A DNA stretch of 64,000 bases from Burkholderia cepacia (GCF_001039005.1 NZ_LDWR01000034.1:19335-83334), one strand, 5' to 3'. Counted from the first letter of the stretch, positions 1-9,133 are shown. The notes: generated by a model from the sequence alone, not told the origin. Translations and numbers: made by a program.

Positions 1-60
1 CACGCGTATCGGCGCTGGACGGGCAAGACGCCGCGCGCCGACGCGGACGTCGACGCGTGA
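1..60 (+). CDS. Possible 3' end of an upstream gene (partial)
   Basis: The first frame is open from the window edge and ends at a TGA at 58-60, giving 19 residues ending in TPRADADVDA. Only the tail is visible, so no function can be assigned. It converges on the minus-strand gene ending at 91, which is a normal arrangement for a gene end. It could equally be a chance open stretch in GC-rich DNA. Confidence 0.35.
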   Translation, partial: HAYRRWTGKTPRADADVDA

Positions 61-90
61 AGCGGAAGTTCTACGGCTTCATGACCGGCA

Positions 91-480
91 TCACGACTTC
101 TTGCACACGTAATCCATCACGAGTTTCTGCATGGAATCGGGCACGACATTGTCGTAGTCGTCCGGGTATTCCGGAGACACGCTCACCTCACCGGGCGCCG
201 TCCCAACCATCGTCGTCTCGCCCATGGACCAGGTCTTGTCGGCGCAATTGAACGACCACAGGGACACCATGCTCTTCGTCGGAAACGGCGCCGAATAGGG
301 CTGGGGATCGCCGAAGACCACCCTGACCCGGGTCCGGGTCAGGTTCTTGTCGTGGACGACGGAAGACGTGTCGACATAGACGGCTGTGGTCGACCCTTCG
401 ATGAGCGTGGTCCAGTTCGCGGCACACGCCCCGTTGATCATGAACGCAAGCATGGCACCCGCGAGCGCGCTTCTTTTCAT
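91..480 (-). CDS. Small exported protein, surface-adhesin-E-like
   Basis: 129 residues. A cleavable signal peptide is clear (MKRSALAGAMLAF...GACA), so the protein should be periplasmic or surface located. The mature part (NWTTLIEGSTTAVYVDTSSV ... GDPQPYSAPF ... SLWSFNCADKTWS) has the layout of small 'surface-adhesin protein E-like' proteins, with conserved Trp and Cys. I chose the ATG at 480 because AAGGAG lies five bases before it; the GTG at 486 is an alternative. The promoter region is divergent from the gene at 758. The name is a family resemblance only and the role is unknown. Confidence 0.7.
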   Translation of the reverse strand: MKRSALAGAMLAFMINGACAANWTTLIEGSTTAVYVDTSSVVHDKNLTRTRVRVVFGDPQPYSAPFPTKSMVSLWSFNCADKTWSMGETTMVGTAPGEVSVSPEYPDDYDNVVPDSMQKLVMDYVCKKS

Positions 481-757
481 TGTCACTCCTTGAGTCTTGC
501 CGGGGAATTCCGATGCGTGATTCTACGTTCTTCGCTTAACGCGTCATGCAGGCGAATCGAGTCGCGTAGAATGCGCGCATCAAATCAACCAGAACGGGGC
601 CGCGGCCGCTTGCCGATTCCACCCGAGACGCGTCTGCCGATGCAGTCGATCCGACTCGCAACGACCCAGCGCAATCATCGGTAACCGCGGCGGCGATCGA
701 CGTCGTCGCCTGCCCGGGCGAACGTCGCCGCGACGATCGTCGACCGACGAAGCATCC

Positions 758-3193
758 ATGAGCAAACCGATCCTGTACCTCCTCGCCGGCAACGGCAGCG
801 CGGCCGACTGGTGGGACGATGCGCTGCCCCACTTCCGGCACTACCGGCCCGTGCCGCTGGAACTGCCGGGCTTCGGCGACCATCCCGCGCCGCCCTGCGA
901 AGACCTCGCCGCCTACGCGCAAGCGTTGCTGGAGGCGACCGAGCCGGGCCACGCGATCATGGCGGTCGGCGTGAATGCGCTGCTGGTGCTGCACGCGTTG
1001 CAGCGGCGCCCCGGCCACTTCAGCCGCAGCGTGCTGCTCGCGCCCGTCGGTGCGTTTCTGTGGGAACGGCGCCTGCCGAAGCTGATGGCGCCGCGGCCGC
1101 TGCGCAAGACCATTCACTGGCTGCTCGCGCACTACCCGACGCTGTTCGCCCGCAAGTTCTCGAACCAGACGTGGACACCCGCGCAGTACCGCCGCATGGG
1201 CGCCGGCTACGCGCGCTGCCGCGCGTTCCTGCCGCACTGGGATCTCGTGCGTGCCGATACCGCTCTGCCGCTGCTCGAATGGGTCACCGATCGCATCGAA
1301 CTCGTGTGGGGCGATCAGGACAACGTGCTCGGCGTGCGCCAGGCCGCCGCGTGGTCGGCCATCCTCGCGCGTGCCGACCTCACCGTCACGCTGCAGGCGG
1401 GCTGGGGACACTATCCGTGGATCGACGCGCCGGCGGCGTTCGCGCAGTGGCTCGAAGCAGGCGACACCGGCTTCGTCGCGCACACGAAAGGCGGGCGCCT
1501 GGCGCTGGCCGCGATGGCCGGGCTGCCCGTGCCGCCCGCGCTGTCGCTGACCCGCGCCGACGACCCGCGCCTGCCCGGCTTTCTCGCGAGCCAGCCCGAC
1601 GCCGTGTGGGCAATCCGCTCGTCGAGTCATGGCGAAGACCAGGCCGATGCGGCCAATGCCGGCCTGCACACGACGTTCCTGCGCGAGCCGGCGTCGCAGG
1701 CGGCCGCGCGCGTGGCCGAACTGCTCGACGGCGGCCTCGAGGAAGCGGTCGTGCAGCGCTTCATCACACCCGTGCTGTCCGGCATCGCGTTCGTGCGCCA
1801 TCTCGCGGTCGAAGTGGAATGGGTGCAGGGCCACCTCGAAACGCTCGCCGACGGGCAGGCGAGCCCGCAGCGCGCGATCCTGTCGCGGCTCGGCGCCCCC
1901 TGGCAGAGCGGCACGTTCCCGACCGCACACGGCCTGACCGCGCAGCAGCTGTGGGCCTTCCTGCAACGCGTGCTGCGCGCGTTCCATTACGTGCCGGGCG
2001 ATGTCGAATGGGCATGGGACGGCACGCAACTATGGCTGCTGCAGTACCGCCCGATCAGCAGCTACGGCTGGCACCGGCACCTGACCTCGGCCAACATCGC
2101 CGAGATCCTGCCGCCGCAGCCGAGCCGGCTGGTCGAGTATGCGCAACGCCGCGCGGCCGGCAGCATCCCGGCCATCATGGCGCGCTGGGATACGCGCGTG
2201 CTGCGGGACAACGAACCGTTCACCGCGCTCTATGGCGGCGCGTCGTACATCAACAACGACCTGTTCCTCGCGCGCCTGGCCGACTGGGGCGTATCGGCCG
2301 GCAACTACAGCGGCGAGATCGGCGGCGCGACGCCGCCGCTGCGCTGGCGCCCGCTGCGCCTGCTGCGTTCGCTGCCGGTGTTCTGGCGCATGCTGCGCGT
2401 CGCGCGCGGGCATCTGCCAACGCTCGAGCGCGGCTTGCAGCGCTTCGACCGGGAACTCGCGACGCTCGTCGAACAACGCGCCGACGGCCAGCAACTGGCC
2501 GACTGGTTCACGCGCTTCTACGTATTCGTCGTACAGGGCAACCTGTGCATCGCGGCATCGCTGGCCAGCAGTGGCGGCGCACTGTGGGGACGCCCGCCCA
2601 CCGTCTACGGCCAGCTCAACGACAGCCCGCACCGGCTGCCGTGGGAAACCGATCCGGGCACCGCGCGGCCCGCGGCCACGGACCTGCCGCTGCAGGCGTT
2701 TCCCGACTGGCCGCTGCCGGTCCGCATGCTCCACACGCTCGGCGCGCCCGGCATGCGCGGCTGGTATCTGCAGGTGCGCGAGTGGTATCGCGACAACCTG
2801 ATGCGCGTGTTCTTCCGCCTGCATCACGCGATGCCGGCCGCCGACCGCGATGCGTGGTTCGCCCCCCATCCCGAGCGCCGCGAACGCAACGGCAGCTTCT
2901 GGCAGGACGGCGGCGAAGGCACCGACGAGGCAACCGGCTTCATGATCTATCCGGGCCACACGCAGGGCGTGCTCGGCCACGACATCCTGCTGGAAGACAC
3001 GCTCGACCCGGGCCGGCACGCGCAGTATCAGGCCGCGCGTGCCGTGATCGCCCGCATGGGCGGCCGGCTGTCGCACGGCGCGACGCTGCTGCGCGAACTG
3101 CGCAAGCCGTCGGCGGTACTGCCGCGCGTCGATGCGGCCTGGGTCGGGCGCGAAGTGCGGCTCAGCGACGGCCGGCTGACGCTGGTCGAGTAA
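758..3193 (+). CDS. Degenerate alpha/beta-hydrolase fused to PEP-synthase-like ATP-grasp and phosphohistidine domains
   Basis: 811 residues. Residues 1 to about 235 follow an alpha/beta-hydrolase fold: Asp188 in VWGDQD and His218 in GWGHYPW sit where the acid and base belong. The nucleophile elbow, however, reads VGVNALLVL with Asn73 in place of the catalytic Ser. From about residue 245 a PEP-synthase/PPDK N-terminal ATP-grasp domain begins (TKGGRLALAAMAGLPVPPA), with RSSSHGED at 287-294 and the closing LQYRPIS motif. After a long middle region of unknown nature, residues 768-790 (GGRLSHGATLLRELRKPSAV) match the swivelling phosphohistidine domain, with His773 as the carrier. The PEP/pyruvate barrel is absent, as in rifampicin phosphotransferase-type enzymes. 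I infer an ATP-dependent phosphotransferase of unknown substrate with a non-hydrolytic N-terminal domain. Confidence 0.85.
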   Translation: MSKPILYLLAGNGSAADWWDDALPHFRHYRPVPLELPGFGDHPAPPCEDLAAYAQALLEATEPGHAIMAVGVNALLVLHALQRRPGHFSRSVLLAPVGAFLWERRLPKLMAPRPLRKTIHWLLAHYPTLFARKFSNQTWTPAQYRRMGAGYARCRAFLPHWDLVRADTALPLLEWVTDRIELVWGDQDNVLGVRQAAAWSAILARADLTVTLQAGWGHYPWIDAPAAFAQWLEAGDTGFVAHTKGGRLALAAMAGLPVPPALSLTRADDPRLPGFLASQPDAVWAIRSSSHGEDQADAANAGLHTTFLREPASQAAARVAELLDGGLEEAVVQRFITPVLSGIAFVRHLAVEVEWVQGHLETLADGQASPQRAILSRLGAPWQSGTFPTAHGLTAQQLWAFLQRVLRAFHYVPGDVEWAWDGTQLWLLQYRPISSYGWHRHLTSANIAEILPPQPSRLVEYAQRRAAGSIPAIMARWDTRVLRDNEPFTALYGGASYINNDLFLARLADWGVSAGNYSGEIGGATPPLRWRPLRLLRSLPVFWRMLRVARGHLPTLERGLQRFDRELATLVEQRADGQQLADWFTRFYVFVVQGNLCIAASLASSGGALWGRPPTVYGQLNDSPHRLPWETDPGTARPAATDLPLQAFPDWPLPVRMLHTLGAPGMRGWYLQVREWYRDNLMRVFFRLHHAMPAADRDAWFAPHPERRERNGSFWQDGGEGTDEATGFMIYPGHTQGVLGHDILLEDTLDPGRHAQYQAARAVIARMGGRLSHGATLLRELRKPSAVLPRVDAAWVGREVRLSDGRLTLVE

Positions 3194-3263
3194 GCGCCCG
3201 CCGTCGTGTTGAACGGCACGGCGGCGGTCGCTACACTGGTCCGGCGAATTCCGGAGACCCCAC

Positions 3264-4031
3264 ATGAAAGAAGCGCTCGCAAAACTGTCGGCGGACCTCG
3301 AACGGCTGCTCAAGCTGCGCAGCATCCCGTTCGGGATGAAGCTGTTCGAACGGCGCGAGGACATGGAAGCCGTGCCGCGCATTCGCCGCCCGAAAGCGAT
3401 CCATTCGCTCGACCAGATCGTCGGGCAGACGGCGCGGCTCGGCTTCACGCTCGGCATCACCGCCGACGACCTGGTCGGCGCGCAATGCCGGTCGGTCATC
3501 GGCCTCGGCCACGCGAAGGATGCCGAGTGGACGTCCGGCCAGCAGATGGCGGGCGTCTGGTATGCGACGCAGGAGGATTCGCGCGCCCATCAGGCCGCAA
3601 TGCACTGCGTGCCGGACGGCAAGTACGAAGCGCTCGTCGTGTCGCCGCTCGCGGCCGGCCGCATCGAGCCCGACATCGCGCTGTTCTACGCGACGCCCGG
3701 CGCGATGATGTACTTCATCAACGGGCTGCAATGGTCGGGGTACAAGCGTTTCGACTGGAGCGTGGTCGGCGAATCGGCATGCGCGGATTCGTGGGGGCGC
3801 GCGCTGGCGACCGGTCAGCCGAGCCTGTCGATCCCGTGCTACGCGGAGCGCCGCTACGGCGGCGTGCTCGACGACGAGATGCTGATGGCGTTGGCGCCGG
3901 ATGCGCTGGAACAAGCGATTACCGGGATGGAGGCGCTGGCGCGGAACGGGCTGCGCTATCCGTTCGCGCAGTACGGCATCCAGCAGGACGTTCGCGCGGG
4001 GATGGAAGTCAGCTACCCGAAAACGACATGA
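3264..4031 (+). CDS. DUF169 family protein
   Basis: 255 residues, full length for the family. The start is MKEALAKLSADLERLLKLRS, followed by the typical IPFGMKLFE segment and the CRSVIGLG Cys-containing motif; there is no signal peptide or membrane segment. DUF169 proteins are cytoplasmic and of unsettled function, often beside redox or one-carbon genes. It lies about 70 bases after the preceding fusion gene and may be co-transcribed with it; GGAG precedes the ATG. It ends 33 bases before the convergent gene at 4065. Confidence 0.85.
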   Translation: MKEALAKLSADLERLLKLRSIPFGMKLFERREDMEAVPRIRRPKAIHSLDQIVGQTARLGFTLGITADDLVGAQCRSVIGLGHAKDAEWTSGQQMAGVWYATQEDSRAHQAAMHCVPDGKYEALVVSPLAAGRIEPDIALFYATPGAMMYFINGLQWSGYKRFDWSVVGESACADSWGRALATGQPSLSIPCYAERRYGGVLDDEMLMALAPDALEQAITGMEALARNGLRYPFAQYGIQQDVRAGMEVSYPKTT

Positions 4032-4064
4032 TGCGTCGCGGTCGACCCGCGCCGGAATCGGACC

Positions 4065-4439
4065 TTAGCGCAGCGGCGTGCGGATCTTGCCATCCACCTT
4101 CAGCGTGCGCCTGTCGTGCGCGGCCTCGTATTCGACCGTCTGCGCGGGCGTGACCGCACCGTACGACCGACCGTTCACATAGACGATACCGTCCCGCAGT
4201 TCGACCTTGTCGCCGTTGACCATCGCGGTGGCCCGCTCGCCCTGCAACACCGCGCCCGAGCACCCGGCGGTCGAAAAGCTGCGGACCGACGTGCCCGGCA
4301 TCGCGGCGTTGCCGCCCGGGTCCGCCGCGTTCGCCGCGCTGCAGGGCGGCGCATCCATGCCGCCGGCCGCGCGGAGCGTTCCCGCGCTGAGGCCGCATCC
4401 GGCCAGCAACGCAATCGTCATCGGCAGCAGCTTGTTCAT
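4065..4439 (-). CDS. Exported hypothetical protein, probable lipoprotein
   Basis: 124 residues. The N-terminus MNKLLPMTIALLAGCGLSAG is a short signal with a lipobox-like LAGC, so it may be a lipoprotein; cleavage after a later Ala is also possible. The mature protein contains a GVVLQGE/ATAMVNGDKVELRDG stretch resembling a small beta-rich domain and two Cys residues (PPCSAA, STAGCSG). CGGAGATCACC before the ATG provides a ribosome binding site. I do not recognise the family. Confidence 0.7.
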   Translation of the reverse strand: MNKLLPMTIALLAGCGLSAGTLRAAGGMDAPPCSAANAADPGGNAAMPGTSVRSFSTAGCSGAVLQGERATAMVNGDKVELRDGIVYVNGRSYGAVTPAQTVEYEAAHDRRTLKVDGKIRTPLR

Positions 4440-4660
4440 GGTGATCTCCGTTGTCCGTGACCGCGGATCGAGACCGCGGTATCACGTCGACTGATAGCCC
4501 TCGCCTGCAGGTCGGCCAGATGTACCCAGTATGCGACCACTTCCCGGCGCTCAGCCATCCGCTTCACTACCATTCACCGCCCATCCCTGCCGGCGGGTCC
4601 CGACCCCTGAATCCGCTTCAACGCCGCCGCCGGCGCAACCGGTTCGCGTGAAAATCCGCC

Positions 4661-4689
4661 TTGATCAAGTTGCGACCCGCAACTATTAT
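4661..4689 (+). promoter_or_regulatory. Promoter of the MarR-GNAT gene
   Basis: TTGATC at 4661-4666 and TATTAT at 4684-4689 are separated by exactly 17 bases, a good sigma-70 pair. Transcription would start near 4696, leaving a leader of about 26 bases to the ATG at 4722, with CAGG as a weak ribosome binding site. The spacer is filled by the first of the two operator palindromes. Confidence 0.7.
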
Positions 4690-4706
4690 TGATTGCGATA
4701 CGCAAC
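4669..4706 (+). promoter_or_regulatory. Twin palindromic operators, probable MarR autoregulation sites
   Basis: GTTGCG-ACC-CGCAAC at 4669-4683 is a perfect 15-base inverted repeat inside the promoter spacer. TTGCG-ATA-CGCAA at 4693-4705 repeats the same arms over the expected transcription start. The centres are 23 bases apart, about two helical turns, so two dimers could bind on one face of the DNA. This is typical of MarR autorepression. It also argues against the alternative TTG start at 4689, which falls inside the control region. Confidence 0.75.
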
Positions 4707-4721
4707 CATTCCAGGCAAACC

Positions 4722-5699
4722 ATGGATCTCATCGACGCTCCCGCCAAGCCTCGCGACGCGACCATCCTCGAGCTTCGCGACTTCTCCCGCAAACTGGTCC
4801 GCGAGCTCGGCTTCATGCGCGCCACGCTGGCCGACAGCGACTGGGCGCCGTCGGCCGTTCACGCGATCCTCGAGATCGGGATGACGCCCGGCATCAACGC
4901 CAGGGATCTGGGCCATGTCCTGCGGCTGGACAAATCGAACACGAGCAGGCAACTCGCCCGGCTCGAGGCAGCCGGTGTCGTGGAGCGGCGCGTGTCGAGC
5001 GACGACGCACGTGCGACCGAGTTGACCCTGACTGCCGACGGGAAAAAGCTCCAGAAAAGAATCGACAAGTTCGCGACGGATCAGGTGTCGAATGCGTTGC
5101 GTCGCATGATTCCCGCGGACCAGCAGACGCTGCTGCGTTCCCTCGCGCTGTATGCCGATGCGCTCGCGCAGGACAACGCGGCCAGGACGCCCGCCGCGAC
5201 ACCCGAAGCACCGCCGATTCGCGAAGGCTACCAACCGGGCTGCATCGGCGACATCGCGAGCCTGCACGCACGCTTTTATTCGGAGCACTGGGGATTCGGC
5301 GCCTTTTTCGAAAAGCGCGTGGCGACCGAGCTTGCCGAGTTCGCGGGCACGTTGCCGGCCGACGGCAAGGCGCTCTGGCTCTGCCAGGAAGACGGGCGCA
5401 CGCTCGCGTCGCTCGCGATCGACGGAGACCCGGCGACCGGCGTCGCCCACCTGCGATGGTTCATCGTCAACGATGCGTTGCGCGGATCGGGCGTCGGGCG
5501 CCAGCTCATGACGCAAGCGATGCGCTTCGTCGACGCGCAGCGGTTTCGCGAGACCTACCTGTGGACGTTCAAGGGCCTGGATTCGGCGCGCCATCTGTAC
5601 GAGTCGTTCGGCTTTGCGCTGACCAGCGAGTCGGCGGGCACGCATTGGGGAACCGAGGTGGTCGAACAACGCTTCAGCCGGCCGGGGCCGGGCCGCTGA
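4722..5699 (+). CDS. MarR-type regulator fused to GNAT acetyltransferase
   Basis: 325 residues from the ATG at 4722. Residues 1-150 are a MarR winged helix (RDLGHVLRLDKSNTSRQLARLEAAGVVERRVSSDDARATELTLTADGKK in outline). Residues from about 165 form a GNAT domain: HLRWFIVNDALRGSGVGRQLM carries the acetyl-CoA-binding R-x-G-x-G-x-L/M type loop and HLYESFGFAL the C-terminal motif. MarR-GNAT fusions are known in proteobacteria; the acetyl acceptor is usually unknown. The promoter carries two palindromes suited to self-repression. No adjacent target gene is obvious. Confidence 0.9.
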   Translation: MDLIDAPAKPRDATILELRDFSRKLVRELGFMRATLADSDWAPSAVHAILEIGMTPGINARDLGHVLRLDKSNTSRQLARLEAAGVVERRVSSDDARATELTLTADGKKLQKRIDKFATDQVSNALRRMIPADQQTLLRSLALYADALAQDNAARTPAATPEAPPIREGYQPGCIGDIASLHARFYSEHWGFGAFFEKRVATELAEFAGTLPADGKALWLCQEDGRTLASLAIDGDPATGVAHLRWFIVNDALRGSGVGRQLMTQAMRFVDAQRFRETYLWTFKGLDSARHLYESFGFALTSESAGTHWGTEVVEQRFSRPGPGR

Positions 5700-5783
5700 T
5701 GGTCAACGGGCAGCGTCCGTTCCGAATGCCGCCATAGTCTCTCGACGAACCATTCCCGACTCGCCGACACAAGGACGCAACGC

Positions 5784-6608
5784 ATGTTCGAACGTCTCGC
5801 GGCCCTCGCGCTCTGCGCGGCGATCACCGCACCGGCCGCCGCAGCCGGCACCGATCCGATCGACCAGCAGATGACGCTGTGCCTGAACGACCCCGAGCAC
5901 GCATCGACGGGCGGCCAGGACGAATGCATCGGCGACGCGGGCCGCGCATGGGACGCGCGGCTCAATGCCAGCTATCGCGCGCTGCAGGCATCGCTGCCGG
6001 CCGCGGACCGCCCGGCACTGCTGCACGCTCAGCGCGCATGGCTCGCACGCCGCGATGCCGACCTGAAGCTGATCGATGCCGTCTACGCGACGACGCACGG
6101 CACCGTTTATGCGCCGATGAATGCGAACGACGTGATGAGGCTGACGCGGCAACGCGCGCAGACGCTGCAGCGTTTCGAATCGGATCGCGCCGCACACCGC
6201 TTCAGCGTGACCGGGCGTCTGCCGCCGGCAACCGAAGCAAAGCCCGAACGTGTCGCAACCGTCCCGCAACGCGGCGCGCGCTTCGAACGCGCGCACTGCG
6301 CGGTGCTCGCCGATCTCGACGCAATGGGCCGCTGCGCGGCGCAGGCCACGCCGCTGTATCTGCAAGACATCGACGACGCGACGAAGGCGATCGAGCGTCG
6401 CCTGCCGCGCACGTCGCGCGATGCCATGCGGATGTCGTCGCAGAAATGGCAGGCGTTTGTCGCCGCCCAGCCGCCGCTGATCAGTGCGCTCTACCCGGCG
6501 GCAAATTCCGCCGGCGTGAAGCCTCTGGTCGCGATCGAAATGCGCGACGAAGCCGCCGCACGGCTGCAGCAACTCGTGTACGCCGAAGACAAGATCGGGG
6601 CCGATTGA
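5784..6608 (+). CDS. Exported DUF1311/LprI-like protein
   Basis: 274 residues with a signal peptide (MFERLAALALCAAITAPAAA). The mature N-terminal half shows the LprI/DUF1311 pattern: spaced Cys residues, then WDARLNASYRALQASL and LHAQRAWLARRDAD, matching the LN..Y..L / Q..W...RD signature of this lysozyme-inhibitor-like family. The C-terminal half contains a second similar helical unit (CAVLADLDAMGRCA). It should be periplasmic. Inhibition of lysozyme is a family-based possibility, not shown here. Confidence 0.75.
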   Translation: MFERLAALALCAAITAPAAAAGTDPIDQQMTLCLNDPEHASTGGQDECIGDAGRAWDARLNASYRALQASLPAADRPALLHAQRAWLARRDADLKLIDAVYATTHGTVYAPMNANDVMRLTRQRAQTLQRFESDRAAHRFSVTGRLPPATEAKPERVATVPQRGARFERAHCAVLADLDAMGRCAAQATPLYLQDIDDATKAIERRLPRTSRDAMRMSSQKWQAFVAAQPPLISALYPAANSAGVKPLVAIEMRDEAAARLQQLVYAEDKIGAD

Positions 6609-6698
6609 CGCGGCGGCATGCGCACGATTTCCCAGGCAAGTATCTGGTTGCGATCGGCGCATTCGAGCGAATCAGCAATAAGCTGACCGTCGATATGC

Positions 6699-7169
6699 TC
6701 ACGAAAACCGTCTCTCCATCTTCACGATTTCCAGTTGAATCGGGCTGTTCCCGTGGGAGAAGTGCCCTCGTCCGATCACGTCGAAACCATGCCGGCCGTA
6801 AAACGGCACTGCGTTTGTCGTCGCCTCGAGATACACGCGGGCATACCCGGCTCGGGCGATACCTGACACGGCGGTCTCCAGTAGCGCCTTCCCCGTGCCA
6901 CGCCGCGCGCGATCGCCGCGAATGAACAGCTTGGTCAGTTCTTCGCCGGCCGTTTCCGCGAATCCGAGCAGGTCGATGTCTTCCGCAACCCACAGCGCGT
7001 GACGCCGGATCGCATCGAGATACATCGCCGGCGTGCGCCCGTCCAGCCAGCTGGCTATCTGCTCGCGCGAGTAATCCCCGGCGCACAATCGCGTGGCGGA
7101 ATTCAGATGGACATCGAAGATTCGCTGTATGTCGGATTCTGTTGCGGATCGGATTTCAAAGGCGAACAC
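6699..7169 (-). CDS. GNAT family N-acetyltransferase
   Basis: 156 residues, standard single-domain GNAT length. LTKLFIRGDRARRGTGKALLETAV contains the acetyl-CoA pyrophosphate-binding loop R-R-G-T-G-K-A, and VPFYGRHGFDVIG the usual C-terminal Tyr-containing motif. The start is a GTG at 7169 preceded by GGGAG. The substrate is unknown. It is a monocistronic-looking gene convergent with the preceding LprI-like gene. Confidence 0.88.
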   Translation of the reverse strand: MFAFEIRSATESDIQRIFDVHLNSATRLCAGDYSREQIASWLDGRTPAMYLDAIRRHALWVAEDIDLLGFAETAGEELTKLFIRGDRARRGTGKALLETAVSGIARAGYARVYLEATTNAVPFYGRHGFDVIGRGHFSHGNSPIQLEIVKMERRFS

Positions 7170-8000
7170 GTTCGCTCCCGGTTAATCGCCGCACAGCGTG
7201 CAGGCATCAGACCGTCGAATATTCTCATCGCTTCCGATACATCAAGATCCGGGAAAACCCTCGCATACATGCCATTTCGCGGCGAGTGGTTTCTCGCGCC
7301 GAACGCGCGCATCGGCATTCGAATCACTAGGGAAAATCCGGAGACATCCTTACAGCGATTTACCTGATGATTCACATGAGCGTCATGTTTCGGCGATTCC
7401 GCAGCATGCCAAGCTTTCAGTCTGCGTCATGAAGCCGATGCCGCCGCGCGGCAATCGCGATGACTGAAGACTGAAACGGCAGTCGTTGGTGTATCGTCAG
7501 GTGTTCAATACTTTCAACAACCCGGTCGAGAGTAATCGTGAGAATCCGTGGCCCGCTGGTGCGGTGGAGACGAGGCGATGCGCGCAACCTGCGCGCCGCG
7601 ATCGCGTCCGCCGACGACAGTGACGGCCGGCAAAGTCCTCGCCTGCCTCTGTCGATCTACACCATCCTGTCCCGCCGTTCCGTGCGCCGTCACAACGCCG
7701 TCGCCGCGCGCGCCTCCGTCGCGATCCATACCGACGACGTGGCGTCGCTGCTGCCGTAGCGCCCCACTTTCCTTCCCGTTTTCCGTTCGACCTGCCCGCC
7801 GTGTCGCGTAACCGGTGAAGGGATCAACTCGCGCTTCTTTTTCGCTCGAGCCGGCGCAAGGTCGAATGGACTCCTGATCGTTGTGCCCAGCCAGCGCTCG
7901 CGCGAGCGGCGGTCGTGCACGCCCGCTCCATCCGAAGAACCGTCGCGCAACGACCCGCGAATCGCGGATCGATACGCGCACCGCCATGGAAACCCTTGTC
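7170..8000. other. Long gene-free stretch upstream of the binding-protein gene
   Basis: About 830 bases between divergent genes. Several short ORFs exist on both strands (for example around 7103-7375 minus and 7538-7759 plus) but none has a convincing ribosome binding site, domain or composition. The 5' part near 7380-7520 is relatively AT-rich and may hold the control region of the gene at 8001. No clear operator or RNA structure was found. Confidence 0.4.
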
Positions 8001-9110
8001 ATGCGAATCCGAACGCTTCGCCGCGCCATTGCAACCGCCGCCGTCATGTCGCTTGCCGCCTACGCCGGCACGAACGCCCACGCGGCCGGCGAACTGAACA
8101 TCTACAACTGGTCCGACTACATCGCGCCGGACACGATCCCGAGCTTCCAGAAACAGACGGGTGTGCACGTCCGCTACGACAACTACGACAGCGACGACAC
8201 GCTGCAGGCGAAACTGCTGTCGGGAAATTCCGGCTACGACATCGTCGTGCCGACGTCGAACTACATGGCCAAGCAGATCCAGGCGAGCGTCTACCAGCCG
8301 CTCGACAAGTCGAAGCTGCCGAACCTGTCGAACCTCGATCCGCTGCTGATGAAGATGGTCGCCGACGCCGATCCCGGCAACCAGTACGGCGTGCCGTGGG
8401 CCTACGGCACCGACGGCATCGGCTACAACGTGCAGGCCGTGAAGAAGGCGCTCGGCGACAAGGCACCCACCGACAGCTGGGCGCTGGTGTTCGATCCGGC
8501 CAACATGGCGAAGCTGAAGAGCTGCGGCGTATCGTTCCTCGACCAGGCCGTCGACGTGTTCGCCGCGACGCTGCAGTACATGGGCAAGGATCCGAACAGC
8601 ACGAACCCGGCCGACTACCGCGCCGCGTACGAGGTGCTCAAGAAGGTGCGCCCGTACATCACGCAGTTCAACTCGTCGGGCTACATCAACGATCTCGCGA
8701 ACAACGACCTGTGCGTCTCGCTCGGCTACTCGGGCGACGTCGGCATCGCGCACCGCCGCGCGGCCGAAGCGAAGCGTCCGTACGAGATCCGCTTTGCGAA
8801 TCCGAAGGAAGGCGGCCTGCTGTGGTTCGACATGATGGTGATCCCGAAGGATGCGCCGAACCGGGATGCCGCGCTGAAGTGGATCAACTACCTGCAGGAC
8901 CCGAAGGTCAACGCGGGCATCACCAACGCGGTGTTCTATCCGACCGCGAACAAGGCTGCGCGCCAGTACGTGAAGCCCGCGATCGCGCGCGACCCGTCGG
9001 TGTATCCGGCCGACGAGGTGTTGAGCAAGATGACGCTGCTCAAGCCGATGTCGCCCGAGATTCGCCGGCTGCAGAACCGGCTGTGGGCGCAGTTGAAGAC
9101 CGGGCGCTGA
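8001..9110 (+). CDS. Polyamine-type ABC transporter periplasmic binding protein (PotF/PotD-like)
   Basis: 369 residues. A signal peptide (MRIRTLRRAIATAAVMSLAA...AHA) is followed by GELNIYNWSDYIAPDTIPSF, the hallmark opening of the spermidine/putrescine binding proteins. Conserved segments such as GVPWAYGTDGIGYN, GYSGDVGIAHRRA and FWFD-like LLWFDMMVIPKDAPN follow. It should capture a polyamine in the periplasm and deliver it to an ABC permease. GGAAA eight bases before the ATG at 8001 favours this start over 7986. No permease or ATPase genes adjoin it; a potGHI-like set lies near 61.7-64 kb on the other strand. Confidence 0.9.
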   Translation: MRIRTLRRAIATAAVMSLAAYAGTNAHAAGELNIYNWSDYIAPDTIPSFQKQTGVHVRYDNYDSDDTLQAKLLSGNSGYDIVVPTSNYMAKQIQASVYQPLDKSKLPNLSNLDPLLMKMVADADPGNQYGVPWAYGTDGIGYNVQAVKKALGDKAPTDSWALVFDPANMAKLKSCGVSFLDQAVDVFAATLQYMGKDPNSTNPADYRAAYEVLKKVRPYITQFNSSGYINDLANNDLCVSLGYSGDVGIAHRRAAEAKRPYEIRFANPKEGGLLWFDMMVIPKDAPNRDAALKWINYLQDPKVNAGITNAVFYPTANKAARQYVKPAIARDPSVYPADEVLSKMTLLKPMSPEIRRLQNRLWAQLKTGR

Positions 9111-9133
9111 GCAAGCCGCCGCGATACCGGACC

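Noticed and set aside
536..2029. Very long minus-strand ORF opposite the hydrolase-PEP synthase-like gene, and similar long antisense ORFs throughout
   Set aside because: They are Arg/His/Ala-rich, lack ribosome binding sites and domains, and lie exactly opposite clear genes; this is expected in DNA of such high GC content.
4689..5699. TTG start at 4689 for the MarR-GNAT gene
   Set aside because: It lies inside the promoter and operator and has no ribosome binding site; the ATG at 4722 fits better.
7103..7375. Minus-strand ORF of 90 codons upstream of the GNAT gene
   Set aside because: It overlaps the start of the GNAT gene on the same strand in another frame and has no recognisable domain.
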